A DNA stretch of 64,000 nucleotides. Origin: Clostridium sp. (GTDB lineage Bacteria > Bacillota > Clostridia > Clostridiales > Clostridiaceae). Every line of letters starts with the position of its first letter. Position 1 is the stretch's first letter. Below are positions 29,384 through 37,940 of this stretch, piece after piece. The position numbers were made by a program, and so were the translations under genes. The notes under the pieces are model-generated. The model worked only from the letters and a program-made list of their open reading frames with translations. It searched no databases and had not been told where the DNA came from. The stretch lies in the NCBI GenBank assembly GCA_017435645.1, contig JAFSER010000042.1, positions 52,657 to 116,656 of the forward strand, read 5' to 3'.

Positions 29384-30139
29384 ATGAGCTTAGCAGAAAA
29401 AATTATTAAACTTAGAAAGAACATAGGATTATCTCAAGAGGAGCTTGCAGAGAAAATTAATGTACCTAGACAAGTTATATATAAGTGGGAGAAAGGACAA
29501 ATTACTCCAGAAATTAAGAAGATAGTAGAATTAAGTGAGTTATTTAATGTGACAACAGATTATCTTCTTAAGGATGATATAGATGATAATGAAAAATTAA
29601 ATATTAAAGATATCAATATATTTGAAGTAAATAAATTTATAAAATGGAGGAAGAAAGCATCTGTAATGATTGCTGTAGCAACATTTCTTTGTATAGTTTC
29701 AGTGATACCATTAATAATATTAGTTGAATTAGCACAGAATAATATGTTTGGAATAAATCAGGAAATTGCGTCAGGAGTAGGAATTATTACAATGTTTTTT
29801 ATTGTAGCAATTGCAGTAGCAATATTTATTTTATGTGAGTTAAAGAATTCACCATATAAATATTTAAATTATGGAGTTTTTGAGATGGAGCATGATGTAA
29901 GGAGGTTAGTGAAGCATAAGAAAACTAAATATATAAATACATATAATAAATATAATATTGTAGCAATATTTCTTTGTATAACTTCAGTAATTCCTTTGTT
30001 TTTATGCGTATTCTTTAAAAATAATATTTTTAAAACAATAATGTTAGCAATTACAATATTAATTATAGGTATTGGAGTAATATTATTTATAATTAGTGGA
30101 GTTAGACTTGCTAGTATGAAAAAGTTATTAAAGGAATAG
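29384..30139 (+). CDS. XRE-family HTH regulator fused to a four-helix membrane domain
   Basis: 251 residues. Residues about 6-60 are a classical Cro/CI helix-turn-helix (LSQEELAEKINVPRQVIYKWE, preceded by KLRKNIG). The rest holds four hydrophobic helices in two similar pairs (about 92-117, 128-153, 187-207 and 211-235); VAIFLCITSVIPLF in the second pair echoes VATFLCIVSVIPLI in the first, suggesting an internal duplication. Such membrane-tethered XRE proteins are common in Firmicutes, and their signals are usually unknown. The ribosome site AAAGGGGTGGAG is strong. A metallophosphoesterase follows after 130 bp. Confidence 0.85.
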   Translation: MSLAEKIIKLRKNIGLSQEELAEKINVPRQVIYKWEKGQITPEIKKIVELSELFNVTTDYLLKDDIDDNEKLNIKDINIFEVNKFIKWRKKASVMIAVATFLCIVSVIPLIILVELAQNNMFGINQEIASGVGIITMFFIVAIAVAIFILCELKNSPYKYLNYGVFEMEHDVRRLVKHKKTKYINTYNKYNIVAIFLCITSVIPLFLCVFFKNNIFKTIMLAITILIIGIGVILFIISGVRLASMKKLLKE

Positions 30140-30269
30140 TAGGTTTGTGGCTCATATACAGGTGAAAAGTATAAAAGTGATAAATAAAGTTAATTATTAC
30201 AATATAATAATTTATTATTTAAGTATAGTAGAAAAAAAGATAGTTTTTAGGGAAGTATAGGGATAATAT

Positions 30270-31403
30270 ATGTTGTTATTAGTAGGAATAGTATCCATAG
30301 TATTAGTAATAGGTATAACTTTTTATTTATATACGTTTATAAAAAGAATATTTGAAACATTTAATGTTAATACAAATAAAAAGAGGATAAAAATAATTTT
30401 AGGTATTATATCAGTTTTTCTTGGAGTAATAAGCATAAATATGTTTAGTTTTCTATCTATTATAATTATACATATTATAATGTTTGCTTTAATTATTCAG
30501 TTAATAAATTTTGTGTTAAAAATTTTATTAAAGAATAAATATAAGGAAGGATTTAATTTTTGGAAGAAGGTATATGGAAGTGGAGTTATACCAATTTTAT
30601 TATCAGTAGTATTATTGATCTTTGGATATATAAATTTAAATAATATAGTAAAAGTAGAGTATGATATATATACAGATAAGGATATTAGAGAAGAGGGGTA
30701 TCGTATAGCATTGATAGCTGATGTTCACTTTGGGGTTTCTCTTAATTATGATGAACTACTTAGAGTTTGTAATGATATTACTGATAATAATGTAGATTTA
30801 GTTGTATTATGTGGCGATATTGTTGATGATAGTACTACAAAAGAAGGTATGGAAAAAAGCTTTAGAGCTTTATCAACTATAAAAAGTAAATATGGAATCT
30901 TTTATGTTTATGGCAATCATGATAAACCTTCTAATATTATACCATATAAATATACAGAAGAAGATTTAATGAATGTTATAGAGGATAATAAAATAACTAT
31001 ATTAGATGATGAAGTGTATAAGATAAATAATGATTTTGTAATTATAGGAAGAGAGGATAGAAGTTTTGGATTAAATGGTTCAAGAATGAGTATAGAGCAA
31101 TTAATAAATGGAGTAGACAAAAATTCTTTTATTTTAGCTCTAGATCATCAACCTAATGAGTATAAAGAAAATAAAGATGCAGGAACAGATTTAATTTTAT
31201 CAGGGCACACTCATGGAGGGCAATTATGGCCAATAAATTATATTGATAAGCTATTTAAAATTAATGATTCTGTATATGGTTATACAAGAGTTGCTAATAA
31301 TACACAAGCTATAGTTACATCAGGATTAGCAGGATGGAGGTATCCAGTAAAGACTTCCGCACCGGCAGAATATGTAATTATTAATATAAAAAATAAAAAT
31401 TAA
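30270..31403 (+). CDS. Membrane-anchored metallophosphoesterase (YkuE/YaeI-like)
   Basis: 377 residues: four N-terminal membrane helices (about 2-22, 41-55, 61-86 and 105-122) and a calcineurin-like phosphoesterase domain. Metal ligands are visible in ALIADVHFG (D151, H153), VLCGDIVDD (D183), YGNHD (N216, H217) and GHTHGGQ near the C-terminus. The YkuE/YaeI branch cleaves UDP-2,3-diacylglucosamine in Gram-negatives or has unknown lipid or nucleotide substrates in Gram-positives. The domain is predicted outside or at the membrane face. A long terminator follows. Substrate unassigned. Confidence 0.88.
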   Translation: MLLLVGIVSIVLVIGITFYLYTFIKRIFETFNVNTNKKRIKIILGIISVFLGVISINMFSFLSIIIIHIIMFALIIQLINFVLKILLKNKYKEGFNFWKKVYGSGVIPILLSVVLLIFGYINLNNIVKVEYDIYTDKDIREEGYRIALIADVHFGVSLNYDELLRVCNDITDNNVDLVVLCGDIVDDSTTKEGMEKSFRALSTIKSKYGIFYVYGNHDKPSNIIPYKYTEEDLMNVIEDNKITILDDEVYKINNDFVIIGREDRSFGLNGSRMSIEQLINGVDKNSFILALDHQPNEYKENKDAGTDLILSGHTHGGQLWPINYIDKLFKINDSVYGYTRVANNTQAIVTSGLAGWRYPVKTSAPAEYVIINIKNKN

Positions 31404-31407
31404 TTAT

Positions 31408-31482
31408 AATAATTCTATATAACTTTAGTTCACATAACTATAAATTAGTGAATATTAATGTTATATAGAATTATTTTTTTAT
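31408..31482 (+). terminator. Long terminator after the metallophosphoesterase
   Basis: Perfect 16-bp outer stem AATAATTCTATATAAC/GTTATATAGAATTATT (31408-31423, 31460-31475) with an inner TTCAC/GTGAA stem, then Ts. Confidence 0.8.
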
Positions 31483-31623
31483 TAATAAGAAAAAATAATT
31501 ATTAATTAATGTGAATTTTCTGAAAAAAGATATATAATATTACTCGTATTGAATGGATAAAAATTAAACTTTAATAAAATTATCTAGTTATAAATTAAAT
31601 ATATAGATTGGAGAGAATAAAAT

Positions 31624-32442
31624 ATGGTGTTATTTGAAATTAATTTTTTTTCCAATACACTAGGAATCAATACTAAACTAAATGTCCTATTACCACAAAA
31701 GGGAAGTAAAGAAATTGATTCTAATGATATTGATTCTAATGATATTGTTAATAAAAATAGAATTCCTGTATTATATTTATTACATGGAATGGGAAATGAT
31801 GAAAGTGTATGGTTAAGAAGAACTTCTATTGAAAGATATGCATCTCAATATGGTTTTGCTGTAGTTATTCCAACTACATATTTAGGAGGATATAATGATA
31901 CAGCTTATGGGGTTAGGTATTGGACTTACATATCGAAAGAAGTTCCTCAATTTTGTAAGGAGTATTTTAATAATTTTTCAGATAAAAAAGAAGATACATT
32001 TGTTGCAGGGGTTTCTTTAGGAGGACATGGGGCATTTAAGTTAGCTTTAAGAAATCCAGATAAGTTTATGGCTGCAGCATCACTATCTGGGCCGTTAAAC
32101 ATAGCTAGTAAAGCAAAAATACAAGATTTAAAAAGAAAGAATAAAATTTTTTGGGAAGGAGTATTTGGACCGTTAGATAATATGGAAAATTCCAACAATG
32201 ATTTAGTATATCTTTTAGAATCATTTATTAAAGCAGGAAGAAAAAAAGATATACCTAAACTATATGCTTGGTGTGGCACTGAAGATTTTTTATATGATAA
32301 TAACTTAGAAATGGAAGAAAAAATGAAAGAATTAGATATAAATATTGAGTTTGCTTATTCAGAGGGGACACATAATTGGACAGCATGGGATAGAGAAATA
32401 CAAAATGTATTAAAATGGTTTGACAAAATAAGAAACAAATAA
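31624..32442 (+). CDS. Alpha/beta-hydrolase esterase (EstA/esterase D-like)
   Basis: 272-residue cytoplasmic serine esterase of the D-type/tributyrin esterase group. YLLHGMGNDESVW forms the oxyanion region, the nucleophile is S131 in GVSLGGHGA, and the C-terminal HNWTAWD carries the catalytic histidine; an acid residue lies in WCGTEDFLYDN. No signal peptide. Near the N-terminus a five-residue tandem duplication (IDSND twice, encoded by two exact 15-bp units from 31714) looks like a recent slippage insertion in a surface loop. Likely substrates are short acyl or feruloyl esters; specificity is unknown. Monocistronic. Confidence 0.87.
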   Translation: MVLFEINFFSNTLGINTKLNVLLPQKGSKEIDSNDIDSNDIVNKNRIPVLYLLHGMGNDESVWLRRTSIERYASQYGFAVVIPTTYLGGYNDTAYGVRYWTYISKEVPQFCKEYFNNFSDKKEDTFVAGVSLGGHGAFKLALRNPDKFMAAASLSGPLNIASKAKIQDLKRKNKIFWEGVFGPLDNMENSNNDLVYLLESFIKAGRKKDIPKLYAWCGTEDFLYDNNLEMEEKMKELDINIEFAYSEGTHNWTAWDREIQNVLKWFDKIRNK

Positions 32443-32513
32443 CTATTTTATTTAATGATATAATATAAAAATTCAAAAATAAATAAATATTTAGAATTTT
32501 ACGAGTACAAGCA

Positions 32514-32542
32514 TTGACAATATAGGTAATTAGTTGTAAAAT
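32514..32542 (+). promoter_or_regulatory. Promoter of the lysine-riboswitch transcript
   Basis: TTGACA (32514-32519), 17-bp spacer, TAAAAT (32537-32542). Transcription would begin about 25 nt before the aptamer. Confidence 0.72.
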
Positions 32543-32574
32543 TAGCTTAAATTTAAATATATACCTCACTTACT

Positions 32575-32755
32575 AGTGGGGTAGAGGCGCAGAATTTAAT
32601 AGTCTTTAGTGGAGCTTGAGAGCGCTGTGAAACTATAGAGAAGGAAATTTTGCCGAAGTGTATAGTATATCTCAATATTATATGCTGGGCCTGTAATTAA
32701 TAGTTGCAGGACTGTCTTAATAAGCTGCCCGGTTTATTAAGTTGTGCTATCTCAA
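32575..32755 (+). promoter_or_regulatory. Lysine riboswitch (L box) aptamer
   Basis: The conserved L-box blocks appear in order: GGGGTAGAGGCGC at 32578, AGTGGAGCTTGAGAG near 32608, GGAAATTTTGCCGAAG near 32643, CTGGGCCTGTA near 32684 and GCAGGACTGTC near 32705. P1 is formed by GGGGTAG (32578-32584) and CTATCTC (32747-32753). It precedes an amino-acid ABC transporter, so the transporter is predicted to import lysine and to be turned off by lysine. Confidence 0.93.
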
Positions 32756-32833
32756 ATGGGAAGGGGAGGGAGAGTATATATAAGAAGTTTAGTTAAAGAC
32801 TGATTATTTTAGAATATCTATCCATAATATTTA

Positions 32834-32867
32834 AGATAGCACCAACCTAGGTAGGTTGGTTTTTTTA
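32834..32867 (+). terminator. Riboswitch-controlled terminator with antiterminator overlap
   Basis: ACCAACC (32841-32847) pairs with GGTTGGT (32854-32860), followed by seven Ts. AGATAGCAC at 32834-32842 is exactly complementary to GTGCTATCT at 32744-32752, the 3' side of P1, and overlaps the terminator arm. P1 formation with lysine would therefore release the terminator arm and stop transcription. Confidence 0.9.
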
Positions 32868-32891
32868 TTATCAAAAAAGGAGAGGATAAAC

Positions 32892-33710
32892 ATGAAAAAA
32901 AGATTAGCATTATTACTTTTAGCAGTTACAACTGCAGCATTTACTTTAACAGGTTGTGGTGAAAAAAAATCAGATGAAAATGTATTTAGAGTTGGGATGG
33001 AAGCAGGATATGCACCATTTAACTGGACTCAAATAGATGATTCAAATGGAGCTGTTGCAATTGATGGAAGCCCAGAATATGCGGGGGGATATGATGTTGA
33101 AATTGCTAAGAAAATAGCGGAAGGATTAGGAAAAGAATTAGTGATTGTTAAGACAGAATGGGACGGGCTAACACCAGCATTAACATCAGGAAAGATAGAT
33201 GCAATTATAGCAGGGATGTCTCCAACAGAAGAACGTATGAAGACTATAGATTTTAGTGATATTTATTATAATTCAAATTTAGTAATGCTTGTTAAAAAGG
33301 GTGGAGCATATGATAATGCAGAAACTCTAAAAGATTTTTCAGGAGCTAAAATAACAGCTCAATTAAATACTTTTCACTATACAGTAATAGACCAAATTCC
33401 TAATGTTGAAAAGCAAGAAGCTATGGAAAGCTTCCCTGCAATGAGAGTTGCTTTAGAATCAGGAATTATTGATGGATATGTAACTGAAAAGCCAGAAGCA
33501 ATAAGTGCACAAGCAGCTAATGAAAACTTCAAAATGGTAGAGTTTAAAGAGGGATTTGTTACTTCTGAAGAAGATACAGCTATAGCAGTTGGACTTGTAA
33601 AAGATAGTGAGTTAAAGGATCAAATAAATGAAATATTAAGTGGAATATCAGATGAAGAAAAAGAAGAAATTATGAATAAAGCAATAGAAAATCAACCAGC
33701 AGCACAGTAG
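32892..33710 (+). CDS. Amino-acid (predicted lysine) ABC transporter substrate-binding lipoprotein
   Basis: 272-residue periplasmic-binding-protein-like lipoprotein (SBP family 3). The signal peptide ends at LTGC (Cys22), which would be lipidated. FRVGMEAGYAPFNW, GYDVEIAKKIAEGLG and AIIAGMSPTEERMKTIDFS are typical of polar amino-acid receptors. Lysine specificity is inferred from the upstream L box. A longer frame begins at 32856 but overlaps the terminator T tract; the ATG at 32892 follows AAAGGAGAGG. The permease and ATPase follow. A hairpin after this gene probably raises its expression relative to the other two. Confidence 0.92.
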   Translation: MKKRLALLLLAVTTAAFTLTGCGEKKSDENVFRVGMEAGYAPFNWTQIDDSNGAVAIDGSPEYAGGYDVEIAKKIAEGLGKELVIVKTEWDGLTPALTSGKIDAIIAGMSPTEERMKTIDFSDIYYNSNLVMLVKKGGAYDNAETLKDFSGAKITAQLNTFHYTVIDQIPNVEKQEAMESFPAMRVALESGIIDGYVTEKPEAISAQAANENFKMVEFKEGFVTSEEDTAIAVGLVKDSELKDQINEILSGISDEEKEEIMNKAIENQPAAQ

Positions 33711-33722
33711 TATTATTTTTTA

Positions 33723-33758
33723 AGGGGCACAATTGATATAAATATAATCAATGGCCCC
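33723..33758 (+). terminator. Intercistronic hairpin between binding protein and permease
   Basis: GGGGC/GCCCC and ATTGAT/ATCAAT arms with a small bulge and a weak T tract. Such elements commonly give partial termination or protect the upstream mRNA so that the receptor exceeds the permease. Confidence 0.6.
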
Positions 33759-33785
33759 TATTTAAATTTAAAAGGAGAGAATATT

Positions 33786-34547
33786 ATGAGTTTAGAATGG
33801 GTAATTGAGATTGTAAAAAATAATTGGCCGATGTTTATAAGAGGGGCAGGAATGACCTTATTTATTTCAATAATAGGTACAATAATAGGAACCTTAATTG
33901 GTCTTATAGTTGGAGTAATAAAGACTATACCAGTTCCAGAAAAGGGAACTAAGAGAGTGATTTTAAAGATAGTTAATGGAATTTTATCATGTTACATAGA
34001 ATTTTTTAGAGGAACACCAATGATAGTACAGGCTATGGTTATTTACTATGGATCAGCAGCAGCCTTTGGAATAGACATTGATAGAATAGTAGCAGGTTTA
34101 TTTATAGTTTCAATTAATACTGGAGCATATATGTCTGAAATAGTAAGAGGAGGAATTGTTTCTATAGATAAGGGACAGTTTGAAGCAGCTCATGCAATAG
34201 GAATGAATCATTATAAAACAATGGTAAATATAGTTTTACCTCAAGTTATAAGAAATATATTACCAGCTACAGGTAATGAATTTGTAATTAATATTAAAGA
34301 TACATCTGTGTTGAATGTTATTTCAGTTTCAGAGTTATTTTTCTATACAAAATCAATATCAGGTAACAATTTTAGATACTTTGAATCGTTCTTTGTAGCA
34401 TGTATTCTATACTTCTTTATGACATTTACAATAACTAGGATATTAAGATATTTAGAAAAGAAATTAGATGGTCCAGAGAATTATATGATTGCAGGAAATC
34501 AGATGCAAGTAGCTAAAGCTGAAGATATGGTTAAAAAGTCTATGTAG
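33786..34547 (+). CDS. Amino-acid ABC transporter permease
   Basis: 253 residues, HisM/GlnP-type inner-membrane permease. Five hydrophobic helices are visible (about 15-45, 65-75, 90-110, 175-195 and 205-225). The coupling EAA loop EAAHAIGMNHYKTMVNIVLPQ lies at about 138-158, where it contacts the ATPase. The GTPMIVQAMVIYYG segment is characteristic of polar amino-acid permeases. It is between the receptor and ATPase genes, in the lysine-riboswitch operon, with an AAAGGAGAG site. One permease gene implies a homodimeric channel. Confidence 0.93.
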   Translation: MSLEWVIEIVKNNWPMFIRGAGMTLFISIIGTIIGTLIGLIVGVIKTIPVPEKGTKRVILKIVNGILSCYIEFFRGTPMIVQAMVIYYGSAAAFGIDIDRIVAGLFIVSINTGAYMSEIVRGGIVSIDKGQFEAAHAIGMNHYKTMVNIVLPQVIRNILPATGNEFVINIKDTSVLNVISVSELFFYTKSISGNNFRYFESFFVACILYFFMTFTITRILRYLEKKLDGPENYMIAGNQMQVAKAEDMVKKSM

Positions 34548-34567
34548 TATCTTAAGGAGGAATGAAT

Positions 34568-35302
34568 ATGGAAAATATAATAGAAGTTAAGCATTTAAGT
34601 AAAGCCTTTGGAGATCATGAAGTTTTAAAAGACATTGACTTTTCAGTAAAAAAAGGAGAGGTTGTTTGCATTATAGGATCTTCAGGTTCTGGTAAATCTA
34701 CACTATTAAGATGTATTAATTTACTAGAGAAGCCTTCAGGTGGAGAAATAATATATAATAATGAAAATATTTTAGATGATAATCATGATATATATAAGTA
34801 TAGAACTAAGCTAGGAATGGTGTTCCAACAATTTAATTTATTTAATAACCATAATGTCTTAAGTAATTGTACTGTTGGACAAATTAAGATTTTAGGAAGA
34901 AGTAAGGCAGAAGCAGAAAAAATTGCAATGAAGTATTTAGGCATAGTTGGAATGAGCAATTATATAAATGCTAAGCCAAAGCAATTATCAGGAGGACAAA
35001 AGCAAAGAGTAGCTATTGCTAGAGCATTATCTATGGAACCAGATGTTATATTATTTGATGAGCCAACATCAGCTCTTGATCCAGAAATGGTAGGAGAAGT
35101 ATTGAAAGTAATGAAGGAATTAGCCAAAAGTGGGCTTACAATGCTAGTTGTTACTCATGAAATGGGATTTGCAAGTGAAGTTTCAGATAGAGTTGTATTT
35201 ATGAATAATGGAGTTATAGAAGAAGAAGGAACTCCAGAACAAATATTTAAAAATCCTAAAAAAGAACGTACTAGGGAATTTTTAAAGAGAACATTAGAAT
35301 AG
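34568..35302 (+). CDS. Amino-acid ABC transporter ATP-binding protein
   Basis: 244-residue ATPase of the GlnQ/HisP type. Walker [11 protein letters not shown]-loop VFQQFNLF, signature [15 protein letters not shown], Walker [14 protein letters not shown] and switch His in VVTHEMGFA are all present. The frame has an ATG at 34562, but it is 1 bp from the AAGGAGG site; the ATG at 34568 has 7-bp spacing and is preferred (start [12 protein letters not shown]). It is the last gene of the lysine-riboswitch operon and is followed by a terminator. Confidence 0.93.
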   Translation: MENIIEVKHLSKAFGDHEVLKDIDFSVKKGEVVCIIGSSGSGKSTLLRCINLLEKPSGGEIIYNNENILDDNHDIYKYRTKLGMVFQQFNLFNNHNVLSNCTVGQIKILGRSKAEAEKIAMKYLGIVGMSNYINAKPKQLSGGQKQRVAIARALSMEPDVILFDEPTSALDPEMVGEVLKVMKELAKSGLTMLVVTHEMGFASEVSDRVVFMNNGVIEEEGTPEQIFKNPKKERTREFLKRTLE

Positions 35303-35318
35303 TTAAAATTTATTATTT

Positions 35319-35347
35319 AAAGGGTACCGTTATAGGTAGCCTTTTTT
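35319..35347 (+). terminator. Terminator of the lysine transporter operon
   Basis: AAAGGGTACC and GGTAGCCTTT pair with one internal mismatch, followed by Ts. Confidence 0.7.
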
Positions 35348-35594
35348 ATATATAGAAATTTTGAAGGGGATATATTAGGAATAACCTCTTGTAGTATCTT
35401 TAGATATAAAAATTTATTTTAATGTAGTAATTCTATTAAGTAAAAGAATAATTAAAGTAGTATTTGTTATATATAAAGATATTAATTATTTAGATAAATA
35501 AGTATTAATATTAGAATTAATGTAAATAATGAATAGATAAGAGAAAGTTATCTAGAAATTAATAAATATATACTAGAGAAGGAGAGTTATTTAC

Positions 35595-37040
35595 ATGGAA
35601 TCAATTTGGAGTAAAAGTTATAAAGATAATATAAGTAAAGAAAAATTAGATATAGAAGAAGCAGAAGTAGTTATTATAGGGGGAGGAATAGCTGGGATAT
35701 TAAATGCATATATGCTTAAGAAGAAAGGAATAGAGGCTGTTGTTATAGAGAGAAAAAAGGTATTGAAGGGAAATACAATAAATACAACAGCAAAGATAAC
35801 AATACAGCATAATATTATATATGATAAGTTAATTAAGGAGTTTGGTAAGGATAAAGCTAAAAATTATGCTTTAGCAAATAAATTAGCATTAGAAACTTAT
35901 GAAGATATAATTAAAGAAAATAATATTAGTTGTAACTTTGAAGTTGTTGACTCCTATGTTTATACATTAAATGATTCTAAAAAAATAGAAAAAGAGTATG
36001 AAGCTGCAATAAGCTTAGGAATAGATGCAGAATTAGTAGATAATATAGAACTTCCAATTAAAATTAAAAAGGCTATTAAGTTTAAAAATCAAGCTAATTT
36101 TAATCCAATAAAATTTTTGAATTTCATTAAAAAAGATTTAACTATATATGAGGATACAACTGCGTTAGATATTAAGGAAGATAATATAGTAATAACAAAT
36201 AGAGGTAATATTAAAGCTAAACATGTCATAGTTTCAACACATTTTCCTATTATTAATATGCCAGGTTATTATTTTTTAAGAATGCATCAAGAAAGAGAAT
36301 ATGTTTTAGCTTTGAGAGATGCTCAAATTTTAAATGGAATGTATATAGATGAAAATGAAGAAGGATATTCTTTTAGAAGATATAAAAATTATTTAATTTT
36401 AGGAGGAGCATCAGGAAGAACTGGCAGTAATGAAGATGGTGGAAGATATGATAAATTAAGAAAAGTGGCTAAAGAATTATATCCAAACTCAATTGAAGAA
36501 TATCATTGGTCTGCTCAAGATTGTATGACATCAGATGGAATCCCATATATAGGACATTATTCTAAAAGCTTACCTAATGTATATGTAGCCACAGGATTTA
36601 ATAAATGGGGAATGACTTCATCAATGGTATCAGCAATAATTATTAGTGGAATTATTACAGGTAAAAATTATGATTTTAATGAGATATTTTCTCCAAATAG
36701 ATTTGATTTAACAGCATCTATTAAAAACTTACTTAAGGATGGAGCTAAAACTACATATAGCTTTATAGCTGAAAAAGTAAAGATACCATTAGAAATAGTA
36801 GAAAATATTCCAGAAGGCCATGCAAGTGTAGTAATATATGATGGAAAAAAGGTTGGAGTATATAAGGATAGAGACAAAAATATATTCACAGTATCTAATA
36901 AATGTCCCCATTTAGGTTGTGAATTAAAGTGGAATATGGATGATTTATCTTGGGATTGTCCTTGCCATGGTTCAAGATTTGATTACAAAGGAAACTTTTT
37001 AGAATCTCCATCTATAAAAGATTTAAAAAATGAAGAATAA
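35595..37040 (+). CDS. FAD-dependent oxidoreductase with C-terminal Rieske [2Fe-2S] domain
   Basis: 481 residues. An N-terminal glycine-oxidase/DAO-type flavoprotein opens with VVIIGGGIAGILNAYMLKKK (about residues 20-40) and has a late FAD motif PNVYVATGFNKWGMT. A C-terminal Rieske domain contains C437-P-H439 and C455-P-C-H458, the Cys/His ligand pairs of a [2Fe-2S] cluster (CPHLGC and CPCHGSRF). This fusion is widespread in bacteria but its substrate is unknown. Its last codons overlap the start of the tocopherol-cyclase-like gene by 11 bp, implying coupled translation and a shared pathway. Confidence 0.92.
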   Translation: MESIWSKSYKDNISKEKLDIEEAEVVIIGGGIAGILNAYMLKKKGIEAVVIERKKVLKGNTINTTAKITIQHNIIYDKLIKEFGKDKAKNYALANKLALETYEDIIKENNISCNFEVVDSYVYTLNDSKKIEKEYEAAISLGIDAELVDNIELPIKIKKAIKFKNQANFNPIKFLNFIKKDLTIYEDTTALDIKEDNIVITNRGNIKAKHVIVSTHFPIINMPGYYFLRMHQEREYVLALRDAQILNGMYIDENEEGYSFRRYKNYLILGGASGRTGSNEDGGRYDKLRKVAKELYPNSIEEYHWSAQDCMTSDGIPYIGHYSKSLPNVYVATGFNKWGMTSSMVSAIIISGIITGKNYDFNEIFSPNRFDLTASIKNLLKDGAKTTYSFIAEKVKIPLEIVENIPEGHASVVIYDGKKVGVYKDRDKNIFTVSNKCPHLGCELKWNMDDLSWDCPCHGSRFDYKGNFLESPSIKDLKNEE

Positions 37041-37911
37041 AAATACATATAAGAATAGCTATTTTGAAGGATGGTATTTTAAACAACAAACTAGAAATTA
37101 TAGTATTGCATTTATACCTGGAATAAATATAGATAGGAATGGGAATAAATATGCATTTATACAAGTTATAGATGAAGAAAAATCCTATAATATAAATTAT
37201 GATTTTAAATATTTTTCAATAAGTGAAGATAAACTTACAATACAAATAGAGAATAATATATTTTCAATAAATGGCATTGATATTAATATCAAAAATAAGG
37301 ATATAAATATAAAGGGAAAACTCATATATAAAGATATTACTAAAGTAAAGAGTGATATAATGGGTCCATTTGCATTTTTTCCTTTTATGGAATGTATTCA
37401 TGGGATTTTAAGTTTGAAGCATAAAGTCAATGGAATATTAGAAATAAATGATAAAGAAATAGAATTTCTAGATGATAGCGGATATATAGAAAAGGATTCG
37501 GGAAAATCCTTTCCAGAGAATTATTTATGGATTCAGTGTAATTATTTTAAAGATAAGGATATGAGTATTATAGCCTCTATTGCAGATATACCTTTTTTAG
37601 GTTTTAAATTTAAAGGATGTATAGCAATAGTTTATTATCAAGGTAAGGAATATAGATTAGCTACATATAATGGAGCTAAAATAATTAAATATGATGAAAA
37701 ACAAGTAATAATAAAAAAAGGAGTATATAAATTAGAGATAGAAATAAGGGATTTATCTCCTCAAGAGCTTTTAGCACCTAATATTGGAGAGATGAAAAGA
37801 ACTATAAATGAAAATATATCTTGTAATGCAAATTTTAAATTTTATAAAGGCAGCAAATTGATTTTTAATTTAAATAGTGATAAAGCTAGTTTTGAGTATG
37901 TCATTAATTAA
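37030..37911 (+). CDS. Tocopherol cyclase-like protein
   Basis: 293 residues, no signal peptide. The opening NSYFEGWYFKQQ, the central DDSGYIEKDSGKSFPENYLWIQ and the two-part beta-rich layout match the tocopherol-cyclase-like family. The name comes from plant and cyanobacterial vitamin E cyclases; anaerobic clostridia make no tocopherol, so the true activity is unknown, perhaps an isoprenoid or lipid cyclisation or lipid binding. The start ATG at 37030 lies inside the end of the FAD/Rieske gene, and no separate promoter is evident. Confidence 0.85.
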   Translation: MKNKNTYKNSYFEGWYFKQQTRNYSIAFIPGINIDRNGNKYAFIQVIDEEKSYNINYDFKYFSISEDKLTIQIENNIFSINGIDINIKNKDINIKGKLIYKDITKVKSDIMGPFAFFPFMECIHGILSLKHKVNGILEINDKEIEFLDDSGYIEKDSGKSFPENYLWIQCNYFKDKDMSIIASIADIPFLGFKFKGCIAIVYYQGKEYRLATYNGAKIIKYDEKQVIIKKGVYKLEIEIRDLSPQELLAPNIGEMKRTINENISCNANFKFYKGSKLIFNLNSDKASFEYVIN

Positions 37912-37914
37912 AAA

Positions 37915-37934
37915 AGGGCTGTAAGTACAGCCCT
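37915..37934 (-). terminator. Bidirectional terminator between tocopherol-cyclase-like gene and pflB
   Basis: AGGGCTGT, loop AAGT, ACAGCCCT. On the minus strand it is followed by TTTTTAATTAA, ending pflB; the plus side is less T-rich. Confidence 0.82.
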
Positions 37935-37940
37935 AATTAA

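Noticed and set aside
32255-32569. 104-codon minus-strand frame over the esterase end and riboswitch promoter
   Set aside because: Antisense to a clear gene, hydrophobic low-complexity translation, no ribosome site.
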